Below, one piece after another: positions 8,409-14,912 of a DNA stretch of 29,717 nt (positions within the stretch are counted from its first letter, which is position 1; every line of letters begins with the position of its first letter). Origin of the DNA: a virus. A program made the position numbers and the translations under genes. Under the pieces are notes generated by a model. The model did no database searches. It saw nothing but the letters and a program-made list of their open reading frames with translations, and was not told the origin of the DNA. The DNA lies in IMG/VR virus record IMGVR_UViG_3300040856_000058, positions 1-29,717 of that record, one strand, 5' to 3'.

Positions 8409-8816
8409 TTAGTTATAAGCGTACCAAGCTATGGTTACAGGTACGACATACCAAGGGCTATCCACAAAAGCTAATTGCCTTTCTGCATAGTCAATATAAA
8501 CAGTTTTACTGTTGTGAGTTAGTTTTGTGGTTGCCTCAAATGCTTCCATAACATTCTTGGCTAGTGTATCGCCAGCAGAAGGGCCACTACCCTCTGGTGC
8601 ATAGCAGTTAATAAAGAACAAACCATCGTACCTTTGTTGTGGGCTTAGTCCACGTGCGGCTGGTCGTCTTGTTAGTGGGGCATAAGATACTTGGATGTAA
8701 CTGTTCCCAGTCGTCGGACTAAACGACACGTTCTCGTATGCTATAGATGGTACATCAGTAATACTAGATAACTGACTTTCTAAAGCAGCACGAATGTCCT
8801 TATCAATGTTTGCCAT
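8409..8816 (-). CDS. Tail terminator protein (DUF4128 / lambda gpU-like)
   Basis: The 135-aa product has IDKDIRAALESQLSSI at the N-terminus, a central YIQVSYAPLTRRPAARG followed by DGLFFINCYAPEG, and ends with PWYVVPVTIAWYAYN. This matches DUF4128 proteins, which have the U-type fold and cap the head-proximal end of the tail. Its place immediately before the tail tube gene fits. The start shares the TAATG overlap with the preceding stop. Confidence 0.75.
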   Translation of the reverse strand: MANIDKDIRAALESQLSSITDVPSIAYENVSFSPTTGNSYIQVSYAPLTRRPAARGLSPQQRYDGLFFINCYAPEGSGPSAGDTLAKNVMEAFEATTKLTHNSKTVYIDYAERQLAFVDSPWYVVPVTIAWYAYN

Positions 8817-9217
8817 TAGCTACCACCTTTTAATCTAGCAAAGACCCTGTACTTTCTCTCGACAGACCAGTTTGGGTCAGCATGAGGTGCGCCATTACGA
8901 AGTATAAACTCATCTTTAGACATATCAAGTTTTGCTAGGTCTGATTCGATGTTTTGCAGTGATTCCTGAAACGCAGCACCAGCATCCATTTTAGGTCTGC
9001 CTCTTGATGACTTACCTCTAGGACGACCCCTGCCGACAGAAATAGACCAAGAGGTCATGTAGGCACCAGTGTCAACAAACGGCTGTGACATCTTCAGGGC
9101 TTCTAATGCCCTACTGCGTACAGCTTCACGCTTATCCTCTTCTATCTGTTCGTCTAACTCTTTAAGTTTATCCTCAAAGGTTTTACTGACCTGTATCTTA
9201 ACAGAGTTTCCAGCCAT
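8816..9217 (-). CDS. Tail completion / HK97 gp10-like minor tail protein
   Basis: This 133-aa basic protein begins with a predicted alpha-helix (KIQVSKTFEDKLKELDEQIE) followed by ALKMSQPFVDTGAYMTSW, the pattern of HK97 gp10/lambda gpZ-type proteins, where the PxDTGxxxxS motif is conserved. The end, NGAPHADPNWSVERKYRVFA, is also family-like. These proteins help join tails to heads. The middle has a strongly basic RGRPRGKSSRGRPK stretch that may bind nucleic acid or acidic partners. The ATG overlaps the previous stop as TAATG. Confidence 0.65.
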   Translation of the reverse strand: MAGNSVKIQVSKTFEDKLKELDEQIEEDKREAVRSRALEALKMSQPFVDTGAYMTSWSISVGRGRPRGKSSRGRPKMDAGAAFQESLQNIESDLAKLDMSKDEFILRNGAPHADPNWSVERKYRVFARLKGGS

Positions 9218-9561
9218 TACTCTCTAACCTCACACTCGTACAAAACAGCAAGGCCAGCAGAGTAGTAGATAGTAACTCTATCAATGTGTACCTTATCACC
9301 TAGGCCAGAAACTGTATCACCATCGTCTGGTTCTACTGTTAGCCCTAGTGCAGGTATTACTAGCTTCTTTACACCCCTGACTATTTCGTCTGTAGCTATA
9401 CCAGTAACTGCGTCATACATATAACCAGTGATCTCATAGTCTGTCGTGCTACCCCCAGTAAGGGAACCAGTGGCAGGGTCATACGTACCTTCCGACACCT
9501 TATGCAAGGTCAGAGTAGAACCATGTCTCTGCACAAGTCGCAGTAGATTGTAGGCGTTCAT
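9217..9561 (-). CDS. Head-tail stopper / adaptor protein
   Basis: This 114-aa protein is largely beta-strand (GSTLTLHKVSEGTYDPATGS; GYMYDA; RGVKKLVIPALGLTVEPDD; DKVHIDRVTIYY). The pattern resembles small beta-barrel stoppers such as HK97 gp7/SPP1 gp16-type proteins that close the portal channel until the tail joins. The ring position between connector and gp10-like genes is conserved among siphoviruses. No catalytic motif is present. The identification is by fold pattern and order only. Confidence 0.6.
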   Translation of the reverse strand: MNAYNLLRLVQRHGSTLTLHKVSEGTYDPATGSLTGGSTTDYEITGYMYDAVTGIATDEIVRGVKKLVIPALGLTVEPDDGDTVSGLGDKVHIDRVTIYYSAGLAVLYECEVRE

Positions 9562-9571
9562 GGCTAACTCC

Positions 9572-10021
9572 TTACTCGTAGTCGTAGTATTGTTCGTCTA
9601 CTTTAAACTGGTCTTTATTGAATGAAGGTTTTACACGGTTAGTGTTTTCTCTTACATTATCTACAGTGGACTTAGTAATACCACCTGCCTTGATACCAAG
9701 TACACCACCAGTTTTCTGTGCTTGATACTCCAAGGCTTCTGCTAGTTCAAGGTAGTGGGCCTGTAGTTGACTAGATGTCTCTTCTAAGGCACCACTTATC
9801 TTTACGTCTACGTTACGTGAGTATTTAGCTGCAATGGTGCGACATAGAAATGCACCAGCGAAATATGTGTTGTTGTTAGCTTGGGCCAGTGCAAACGCAA
9901 CTTCTTCGTCTTGTACCTGCTGGTCATCCTCATTGGTATCACCAATCAGAAACCGTGTGGCGTTAAGACGACCCAAAGCATCCGTTGTATTTAAGTTACG
10001 TTCATCATAGGACCAAGCCAT
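9572..10021 (-). CDS. Head-tail connector (adaptor, gp6-like)
   Basis: The 149-aa product is mainly helical with RLNATRFLIGDTNEDDQQVQ, DEEVAFALAQANNNTYFAGA and FLCRTIAAKYSRNVDVKISG. This is a clear match to the connector family in which an N-terminal helix pair (DxxLxDEEI-like) forms a ring under the portal. The C-terminal tail (VDNVRENTNRVKPSFNKDQF) is polar and probably extends over neighbours. It follows the major capsid region and precedes the stopper, as usual. Confidence 0.78.
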   Translation of the reverse strand: MAWSYDERNLNTTDALGRLNATRFLIGDTNEDDQQVQDEEVAFALAQANNNTYFAGAFLCRTIAAKYSRNVDVKISGALEETSSQLQAHYLELAEALEYQAQKTGGVLGIKAGGITKSTVDNVRENTNRVKPSFNKDQFKVDEQYYDYE

Positions 10022-10024
10022 TTA

Positions 10025-10411
10025 TCATACCTCTAGTTCGCCATAGTTACGCCGCCAAGATCGTATCAGGCCACGCTGTTTGTCTAGTATCTTTGACTTC
10101 TTGCACTTCTTGCGTTGGAACTCTGTGTCGTTACTTGTCTTAGCTTTAACCTTGGCGTTAATCGTATTGACAAGTTCGTTTAGTCCAGCAAGGTCTAGTG
10201 CTTCTAGTCCATCACCAACCTTTAGGTTAGCTGCTAATTCTTCGTTGTGGTATAGGAAGCGGATACCGTACAAGTGTTTCACTCGCTCGTAGTCTACTCC
10301 CATTTCCTTCCAAGGGAAGTGTTCTTGTGTTTTCCATGATCGACCAGAACCATCGAAGGGTACCTTGACAAACAAGGGCTGGTCAATTTGCATTGGCATA
10401 TCAAAATTCAT
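10025..10411 (-). CDS. Hypothetical protein between major capsid and head-tail connector
   Basis: I do not recognise this 128-aa protein. It has an N-terminal beta-like part (DQPLFVKVPFDGSGRSWKTQ), a segment FPWKEMGVDYERVKHLYGIR, and a strongly basic C-terminal half (FQRKKCKKSKILDKQRGLIR) with many Lys and Arg. Genes at this place may encode head vertex, connector or DNA-binding structural proteins, but no motif decides. It has its own ribosome site (AGGAAAG) after the capsid terminator and runs up to 3 nt before the connector gene, so it is probably co-expressed with the connectors. Confidence 0.7.
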   Translation of the reverse strand: MNFDMPMQIDQPLFVKVPFDGSGRSWKTQEHFPWKEMGVDYERVKHLYGIRFLYHNEELAANLKVGDGLEALDLAGLNELVNTINAKVKAKTSNDTEFQRKKCKKSKILDKQRGLIRSWRRNYGELEV

Positions 10412-10430
10412 ATCGGGACTTTCCTAGCTA

Positions 10431-10456
10431 AAGGGAAAGGGGGACCGAAGCCCCCC
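10431..10456 (-). terminator. Intrinsic terminator with UUCG tetraloop after the major capsid gene
   Basis: On the minus strand GGGGGGC (10456-10450) pairs with GTCCCCC (10445-10439) around a TTCG loop closed by C-G, the very stable cUUCGg type. The tract TTTCCCTTT follows. It lies 10 nt after the capsid stop and before the next ribosome site. Partial termination here would favour capsid and decoration mRNA over connector and tail mRNA. Confidence 0.8.
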
Positions 10457-10465
10457 TAGAGTAAT

Positions 10466-11446
10466 TTATGCAATCACTTGCTCGAACAAGTAACCCAAGT
10501 CTGCGCCTGTGACTTTCATGTCATAAGCCATTTTAACTTGAATGTGTTCTGCAACTTGTTGACGCTTCAATGCATCGTCTGAGAAAGACTCAACAGTGAT
10601 ACCCAAGTTGTTTGCAGATGGAATGTTGTTCCAAGCAAATGTTAGACCCGCTGCTGGTGTCATTAGGCCAGCGTTACGTGGGCCGTGTACCAACAATGCG
10701 TGGTCTGCACCGATGAATGCGTTAGATTCCGCAGCACCTTCAACAGCAGTGTTTTTCACAGCTTCCATGACGTAGAAGTTCTCTACTTCAAAGATTTCCG
10801 CTAGTTTAGCGTCTGTGATCATCGCTGTGTTGTTTACAGTTGCGCCACCGTTCAAACGTGCAAGAATGTCTGGGTGGTTGATCAAGATGTCACGAACTTC
10901 TTTACCGACAACCATTGTGTTTGGCTTGAAGCCGCCAGATTTCAACTGCATTGTACGACGAGCGTTAGTTACGTCTTTGATTGGAGTTGAGTTTGTGTAG
11001 TCTGACCACAAGTTTGATGGTGTGCTGTCTGTACCCCAGACACCAGCCTTGAAGAATGTATCAGCGAACTGTTCCTCACGGTGGATCATTAGGCGGTTGA
11101 CAAGAGTTTGCGCACCTGATGCACGGATGTCTAGTGCAGCATCTTCGTTTGCAAGTGTCTGTTCGTCAAAGTCCATACCTAGACCATAAACGTCTGCATA
11201 GTATGAATCGTTTGAGATTGCTTGACCGATACGGTTGACTTCTGTACGTGGTGCTAGTTTAGCAACGTCACCTGTACGGTTCATGTTTGCACGGTCATAG
11301 ATGTAATACTTGTCAGACTGACGTTCTACGCCTACAACAGGGAAAACTTTGTCAGCAATGAAAGCGTTTTGGTCTTGAGCATAAGCAATGGTCAAGTTTG
11401 TAAGCGGCTGGTCTAGGTGGACCGCCGATGGTGTCAACATAGGCAT
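10466..11446 (-). CDS. Major capsid protein
   Basis: The 326-aa product starts MPMLTPSAVHLDQPLTNLTI and has the motif DKVFPVVGVERQSDKYYIYD, which marks a large family of HK97-fold capsid proteins in phages lacking an HK97-type N-terminal delta domain. Other signatures are RIGQAISNDSYYADVYGLG and ANTMVVGKEVRDILINHPDI-like (here KPNTMVVGKEVRDI). The last 30 residues (HIQVKMAYDMKVTGADLGYL) fit the P-domain end. It is preceded by protease, scaffold and decoration genes and followed by a terminator. There is no obvious cleavable N-terminal delta domain; the separate scaffold gene supplies that role. Confidence 0.92.
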   Translation of the reverse strand: MPMLTPSAVHLDQPLTNLTIAYAQDQNAFIADKVFPVVGVERQSDKYYIYDRANMNRTGDVAKLAPRTEVNRIGQAISNDSYYADVYGLGMDFDEQTLANEDAALDIRASGAQTLVNRLMIHREEQFADTFFKAGVWGTDSTPSNLWSDYTNSTPIKDVTNARRTMQLKSGGFKPNTMVVGKEVRDILINHPDILARLNGGATVNNTAMITDAKLAEIFEVENFYVMEAVKNTAVEGAAESNAFIGADHALLVHGPRNAGLMTPAAGLTFAWNNIPSANNLGITVESFSDDALKRQQVAEHIQVKMAYDMKVTGADLGYLFEQVIA

Positions 11447-11470
11447 TTATTTATTCCTCTCTATGCTTTG

Positions 11471-11845
11471 TTACGCAGCAGCGTTGCCGCCTTGGATTAG
11501 TTCGATAGCAAATACTTGTCCGTCAACCGCATCCTCTAGGGCATAACCCATGACAATGTTTGTTGAGGAAGCAGTTACTGCGTCACCAGAAGCGTCCGTT
11601 GCGATTTCGTCACCAGCAGTTACAGAACCACCAGCTACAACCATGACTTTACCAGTCATAGCAACAGTAGCAGCTTTACCAGCAGCGTCTGGTTTGTTCA
11701 GTAGAACACCTACGCAACGCTCACCAGCAGCGTCTGCTAGGTCTACGTTTCCGTCTGCTTCTAGTGTGACGAACTTGAATTGTGCTGACGATAGGTCCTC
11801 ACCAGCGTTGAATGTGCGTGTATCACGGCTTTGCATTACAGCCAT
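11471..11845 (-). CDS. Head decoration protein (DUF2190-like)
   Basis: This 124-aa beta-rich protein has the pattern of DUF2190/lambda gpD-like capsid decoration proteins. It begins MAVMQSRDTRTFNAGEDLSS, continues QFKFVTLEADGNVDLADAAG and GERCVGVLLNKPDAAGKAA, then MTGKVMVVAGGSVTAGDEIA. These small proteins bind the outer capsid at three-fold positions after expansion and stabilise the packed head. Its location immediately before the major capsid gene is standard. It is 24 nt from the capsid start, with an AGAGAGGAAT ribosome site between them. Confidence 0.85.
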   Translation of the reverse strand: MAVMQSRDTRTFNAGEDLSSAQFKFVTLEADGNVDLADAAGERCVGVLLNKPDAAGKAATVAMTGKVMVVAGGSVTAGDEIATDASGDAVTASSTNIVMGYALEDAVDGQVFAIELIQGGNAAA

Positions 11846-11847
11846 TG

Positions 11848-12621
11848 TTATTCCCCCTTATAGGATTTATTGATAAGAGCCTTGCCATCGTCTGTTTTAG
11901 CTACAGCAGCATATGCTTTGGCATACTCTGATTTCTTCATTTGGTTTTCGTCCATGTAAGACTTAACCATTGCATCTAGTGCGTCAGCAGCAGAAGCGAA
12001 CTCACCGTCTGCGTCCGATTTACCGACTTCTTCCATCTTACCTGCGAACACTGAGTCGGCAGCTTTCAGGACATTCATTACAGCTTCGTCATCAGCATGT
12101 TTAGCGACAAGAGCCTTGGCAACATCTACGTCAAAGTGAGGTAGGGATTCTGTTGCTGATTTAGTCAACTCTGCGTCTGCTTTAGCGACCTCTGCTTCCT
12201 CTAGGGCTTTCAAGATCACTGCTGGGATGTCAGCTTTGTTTACTTGCTCACCGTTGTACTCTAGGTACTCTGGTTCAGCTTTCTTTTCGATTGATTCTGC
12301 TTTGATGACATAACCTGCTTCAATCAAAGACTTGCGTAGACGCTCGTTCTCTGCTTTCAGTGTGTCGATCTCTGCTACCATAGGGTCAATCTCTTCGGAC
12401 TTTTCTGCAACTTCCATGTGTTGATCACATGCTTTTTCAGTTGTGCAATCTGGGCAGTCCATTTTTTCTTCGTCGTAAGACTTTTCTGTTTCTTGGTTCA
12501 TTTCTTCCTCATCGGAGTTGTCACGTTTGAACAGGGATACCATTGCTTGTGCATTGGCAGGGCGATCCACAAGGGATAACTCTTCTAGTTCAAGTTGTTT
12601 AAGTAGATTAGGCATCGTCAT
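11848..12621 (-). CDS. Capsid scaffold protein
   Basis: I chose the ATG at 12621 (257 aa) because AAGGAAG lies 5 nt before it; a TTG at 12648 has no ribosome site. The protein is acidic and helical, with a coiled coil at about 76-105 (VAEIDTLKAENERLRKSLIE) and a basic C-terminus (KKSEYAKAYAAVAKTDDGKA), the typical scaffold layout with a capsid-binding tail. The N-terminus is odd: LEELSLVDRPANAQAMVSLF is the motif that normally ends XkdF-type head proteases. Residues Cys56, Cys59, Cys65 and His68 form a possible CxxC-x5-CxxH metal knuckle, which is not typical of scaffolds. It overlaps the protease gene by 14 nt. Confidence 0.78.
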   Translation of the reverse strand: MTMPNLLKQLELEELSLVDRPANAQAMVSLFKRDNSDEEEMNQETEKSYDEEKMDCPDCTTEKACDQHMEVAEKSEEIDPMVAEIDTLKAENERLRKSLIEAGYVIKAESIEKKAEPEYLEYNGEQVNKADIPAVILKALEEAEVAKADAELTKSATESLPHFDVDVAKALVAKHADDEAVMNVLKAADSVFAGKMEEVGKSDADGEFASAADALDAMVKSYMDENQMKKSEYAKAYAAVAKTDDGKALINKSYKGE

Positions 12622-13297
12622 AATCTTCCTTGATTGCTTTGCCGCCAATGCTAAAGGCAGCTAGTTCACCAGACTTAACACGTGACCAAACGTCATCATC
12701 GTATACTTTGAAAGCTACGACCCAACCTTCACGGTCAGACTGGATGCCCAAGGCTTCACCTATTTCTTTAGTGACTGGCATTGAATGGATCACTCGTCCA
12801 ATTTGCTCACCTTGGTGCATTTCTTTACCGACACGTACATGTTCCATAAACTTGTTTACAGCTTTAACAAGTGTGTCAGGTTCGATTACATCGCCTTGGC
12901 GGTCAACTACTGGTTCACCCTTTTCGGTTACTACAGAGGCCCAGCCATAGACCATGCGTTGTTCTTCATCGGCCTTTAGGATTTGGCCTGTAATATCTTT
13001 GGTCATACTGCCCACGGTACTACTACTCCACATTCTGCAAGACCAGTAACGTGCGCTAGTCTTATCGGTTGCTGTATCACAGGAATGACGACTACGAAAG
13101 TTTGCTCTCGCTTTAGGATCATCCCTACGGATTTCCATGTTAGGGTCACCAAAGGTAACCTTCTTGGTTTTGTCGCCATCCTTAACGTATACGCCAAACT
13201 TCTTGCTAGAACCCTTGGGTAGGCGAAATGGCTTGTTTAGAGGTTTATCAGCTTTGTTGATCTCTTCTTCTGTGGGTAAAGTATCTGGATCATACAT
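12608..13297 (-). CDS. Head maturation protease (XkdF / S78-like)
   Basis: The 229-aa product has two parts. Residues about 20-90 form a small conserved basic module (KPFRLPKGSSKKFGVYVKDG; RDDPKARANFRSRHSCDTAT; ARYWSCRMW), a segment known to me from other phage head proteases. Residues about 100-229 resemble XkdF-type proteases, with RMVYGWASVVTEKGEPVVDR, a candidate catalytic His in the MHQGEQIG segment and a candidate catalytic Ser in GELAAFSIGGKA. It should cleave scaffold and capsid chains during head maturation. The usual final LSLVDxPANP strand is missing from this frame and instead appears in the next gene, in the +1 frame. The ATG overlaps the previous stop as TAATG. Confidence 0.82.
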   Translation of the reverse strand: MYDPDTLPTEEEINKADKPLNKPFRLPKGSSKKFGVYVKDGDKTKKVTFGDPNMEIRRDDPKARANFRSRHSCDTATDKTSARYWSCRMWSSSTVGSMTKDITGQILKADEEQRMVYGWASVVTEKGEPVVDRQGDVIEPDTLVKAVNKFMEHVRVGKEMHQGEQIGRVIHSMPVTKEIGEALGIQSDREGWVVAFKVYDDDVWSRVKSGELAAFSIGGKAIKEDYDDA

Positions 13298-13620
13298 TAG
13301 TCTAGGTCCTCTTGGATAATGATTGTGAAGTAACCAGAGTTAGGGAATGTCTCTACTGAGTTATCAGCAAAGGTTACCTCAATCTCACCATAGTAAGTTC
13401 CAGCAGTATCTGTATCACCTGATGCCCAAGTGTATTCAACACGACCATTATCTTCATCTGTGATGTCAGCAACAGCATCAACTTTTAGTGTGGTTGCTCC
13501 ATACGCTTTCATATGAAACCTTGCTGCACAACCAGCTAGAGTGATAGCATTACCTGCTGCATCCTCTAGGTCTACAGTCAACTTTGGGCTGCTGTCGTTT
13601 GTCTTAATCTTAAAAGCCAT
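13297..13620 (-). CDS. BppU N-terminal-like structural protein
   Basis: This 107-aa beta-sandwich-like protein has SPKLTVDLEDAAGNAITLAG, ARFHMKAYGATTLKVDA, ADITDEDNGRVEYTWASGDT and AGTYYGEIEVTFADNSVETF. This is the pattern of the small domain found at the N-terminus of lactococcal phage BppU proteins, which occurs alone in many phages. In BppU the domain anchors receptor-binding proteins to the baseplate, so here it may anchor a fibre or the neighbouring repeat protein to the virion. Its neighbours are the repeat protein upstream and the protease downstream, with single-nucleotide stop-start overlaps on both sides. Location in head or tail cannot be told. Confidence 0.7.
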   Translation of the reverse strand: MAFKIKTNDSSPKLTVDLEDAAGNAITLAGCAARFHMKAYGATTLKVDAVADITDEDNGRVEYTWASGDTDTAGTYYGEIEVTFADNSVETFPNSGYFTIIIQEDLD

Positions 13621-14903
13621 TATCCTACCTTAACTCTGTTTCCAGCAGTACGTCCAAACTTGGTTTTATTACCGCCAGAGAAAGTTGCCCTGTTTCCTAT
13701 TTTTCTGTTGTCTGCATTAACTTCACGTGCTAAGTCAGCATCATATAGAGGTGTACCAAGTATGTGTAAGTTTGTGATTAGATCATCAGTTTCTAATATG
13801 TGATTTGACTCAACATTAGGTAGACCAACTTCAGGTTTGCCTGTATCTATATTATCTACGGAAAGTATGTGATATTGTAGTAAAGTGACATTATCAAATA
13901 CTGGAAGCCCTGTATTTATACTATCTGCATCACCTAGGGTATGATCCTGATAAATCCTGTCTAAGACTAAATCTACAGGCCCTGTATCTAGGTTTACTGC
14001 ACCAAGGGTTTCTTCCTCTGACATATTTACATCAGGAACACTAACTGCACCAGTTACAAAGGTTACAGAACCTAAGTTATGACCTTGAGTGAAGTCAACA
14101 GAGGGAGTCTCAGGATCGTTAATGACCATAAGTTGTGCAGAGAGAGTTTCTTCCTCTGACATACTTATATCTGGTACAGAAACGTCACCTGTCTCTAAAT
14201 CAGGGAACTCAAATGTTTGTGTCTGGTCGAAATCTGATGTATCTAATGAAGGAACACCTGTAGCTAACTCAGTGGCTGCAAAGGTTTCATCCTCTTGCAT
14301 AGTGGCATCAGGTACACTTACGGAACCAGTATCTAAGTCACCTGTGGATAAGTCATTGTTTTCAGTAATATCTGCTGTATCTACATAGGCAGAACCTGTA
14401 ATTACATTGCCTGTAGAAAGAGTTTCCTCTTCCGACATACTTATGTCTGGAACAGAAACATTACCTGTTGATAATGAATCAAACTCAAATGTTTGTGTCT
14501 GATTAAAGTCAGACGTACTTAGTGTTGGGTTACCAGAGGCAAGTTCTCCAGAATCACCTAGTTGATTGTCCTCTGTAATATCTGCTGTACCTAGCACTGG
14601 GCTGTTGGTATCTAAGCTACCTGCACTAAAGGTTTCATCCTCTTGCATAGTAGCATCATCAACAGATGCAGAGTTTGTGTCTAGGTTTCCAGATAATAGT
14701 GTTTGACCTTGGTTAAAGTCAGACGTACCTAGTGTTGGTGTACCTGATAAAAGAGTACCTTGTGTAGCCAAGGTTTCTTCTTCATACAATGTAGAGGTAG
14801 CGACACTAGGGTTGCCAGTAGTAATGGCATTAGCCGTAAGTTCGTACTCTTCCGTCCCCATATCTGCAAATGGGGCCGATGAAAATGGGCTAGTGCCAAA
14901 CAT
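13620..14903 (-). CDS. Acidic tandem-repeat structural protein (23-residue repeats)
   Basis: The 427-aa product starts MFGTSPFSSAPFADMGTEEY, and from about residue 30 to 380 consists of about fifteen imperfect repeats of 23 residues. Each repeat has a (L/I)xTGxxSV core followed by a D-x-x-x-x-E/Q-x-x-T-(L/F) segment. Variants such as TSDFNQTQTFEF, VPDISMSEEETLS, VPDATMQEDETF and TADITENNDL alternate in a loose order. The last 30 residues are basic (NRKIGNRATFSGGNKTKFGR; TAGNRVKVG). A regular short repeat without gaps suggests a beta-solenoid or fibre-like fold. It is not a family I can name. It lies directly after the glycosyltransferase-hydroxylase fusion and before the BppU-like gene, so it could be a fibre or a modification substrate. 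Confidence 0.75.
   Translation of the reverse strand: MFGTSPFSSAPFADMGTEEYELTANAITTGNPSVATSTLYEEETLATQGTLLSGTPTLGTSDFNQGQTLLSGNLDTNSASVDDATMQEDETFSAGSLDTNSPVLGTADITEDNQLGDSGELASGNPTLSTSDFNQTQTFEFDSLSTGNVSVPDISMSEEETLSTGNVITGSAYVDTADITENNDLSTGDLDTGSVSVPDATMQEDETFAATELATGVPSLDTSDFDQTQTFEFPDLETGDVSVPDISMSEEETLSAQLMVINDPETPSVDFTQGHNLGSVTFVTGAVSVPDVNMSEEETLGAVNLDTGPVDLVLDRIYQDHTLGDADSINTGLPVFDNVTLLQYHILSVDNIDTGKPEVGLPNVESNHILETDDLITNLHILGTPLYDADLAREVNADNRKIGNRATFSGGNKTKFGRTAGNRVKVG
13690..14820 (-). repeat. Tandem 69-bp coding repeats
   Basis: The DNA of the repeat protein shows recurring words about 69 bp apart or multiples of it, for example the segment encoding MSEEETL near 14015, 14160 and 14435 and that encoding MQEDETF near 14295 and 14650. 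Copies are diverged, so this is an old in-frame array rather than a recent slippage product. Boundaries are approximate. Confidence 0.7.
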
Positions 14904-14912
14904 TTGTTACTC

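Noticed and set aside
12622-12648. TTG-start extension of the scaffold gene
   Set aside because: The extension lies within the protease gene, has no ribosome site, and the ATG at 12621 has AAGGAAG at the right distance.
13690-14820. CRISPR-like array in the spaced repeats
   Set aside because: The repeats are coding, diverged, 69 bp long in phase with the frame and have no unique spacers.
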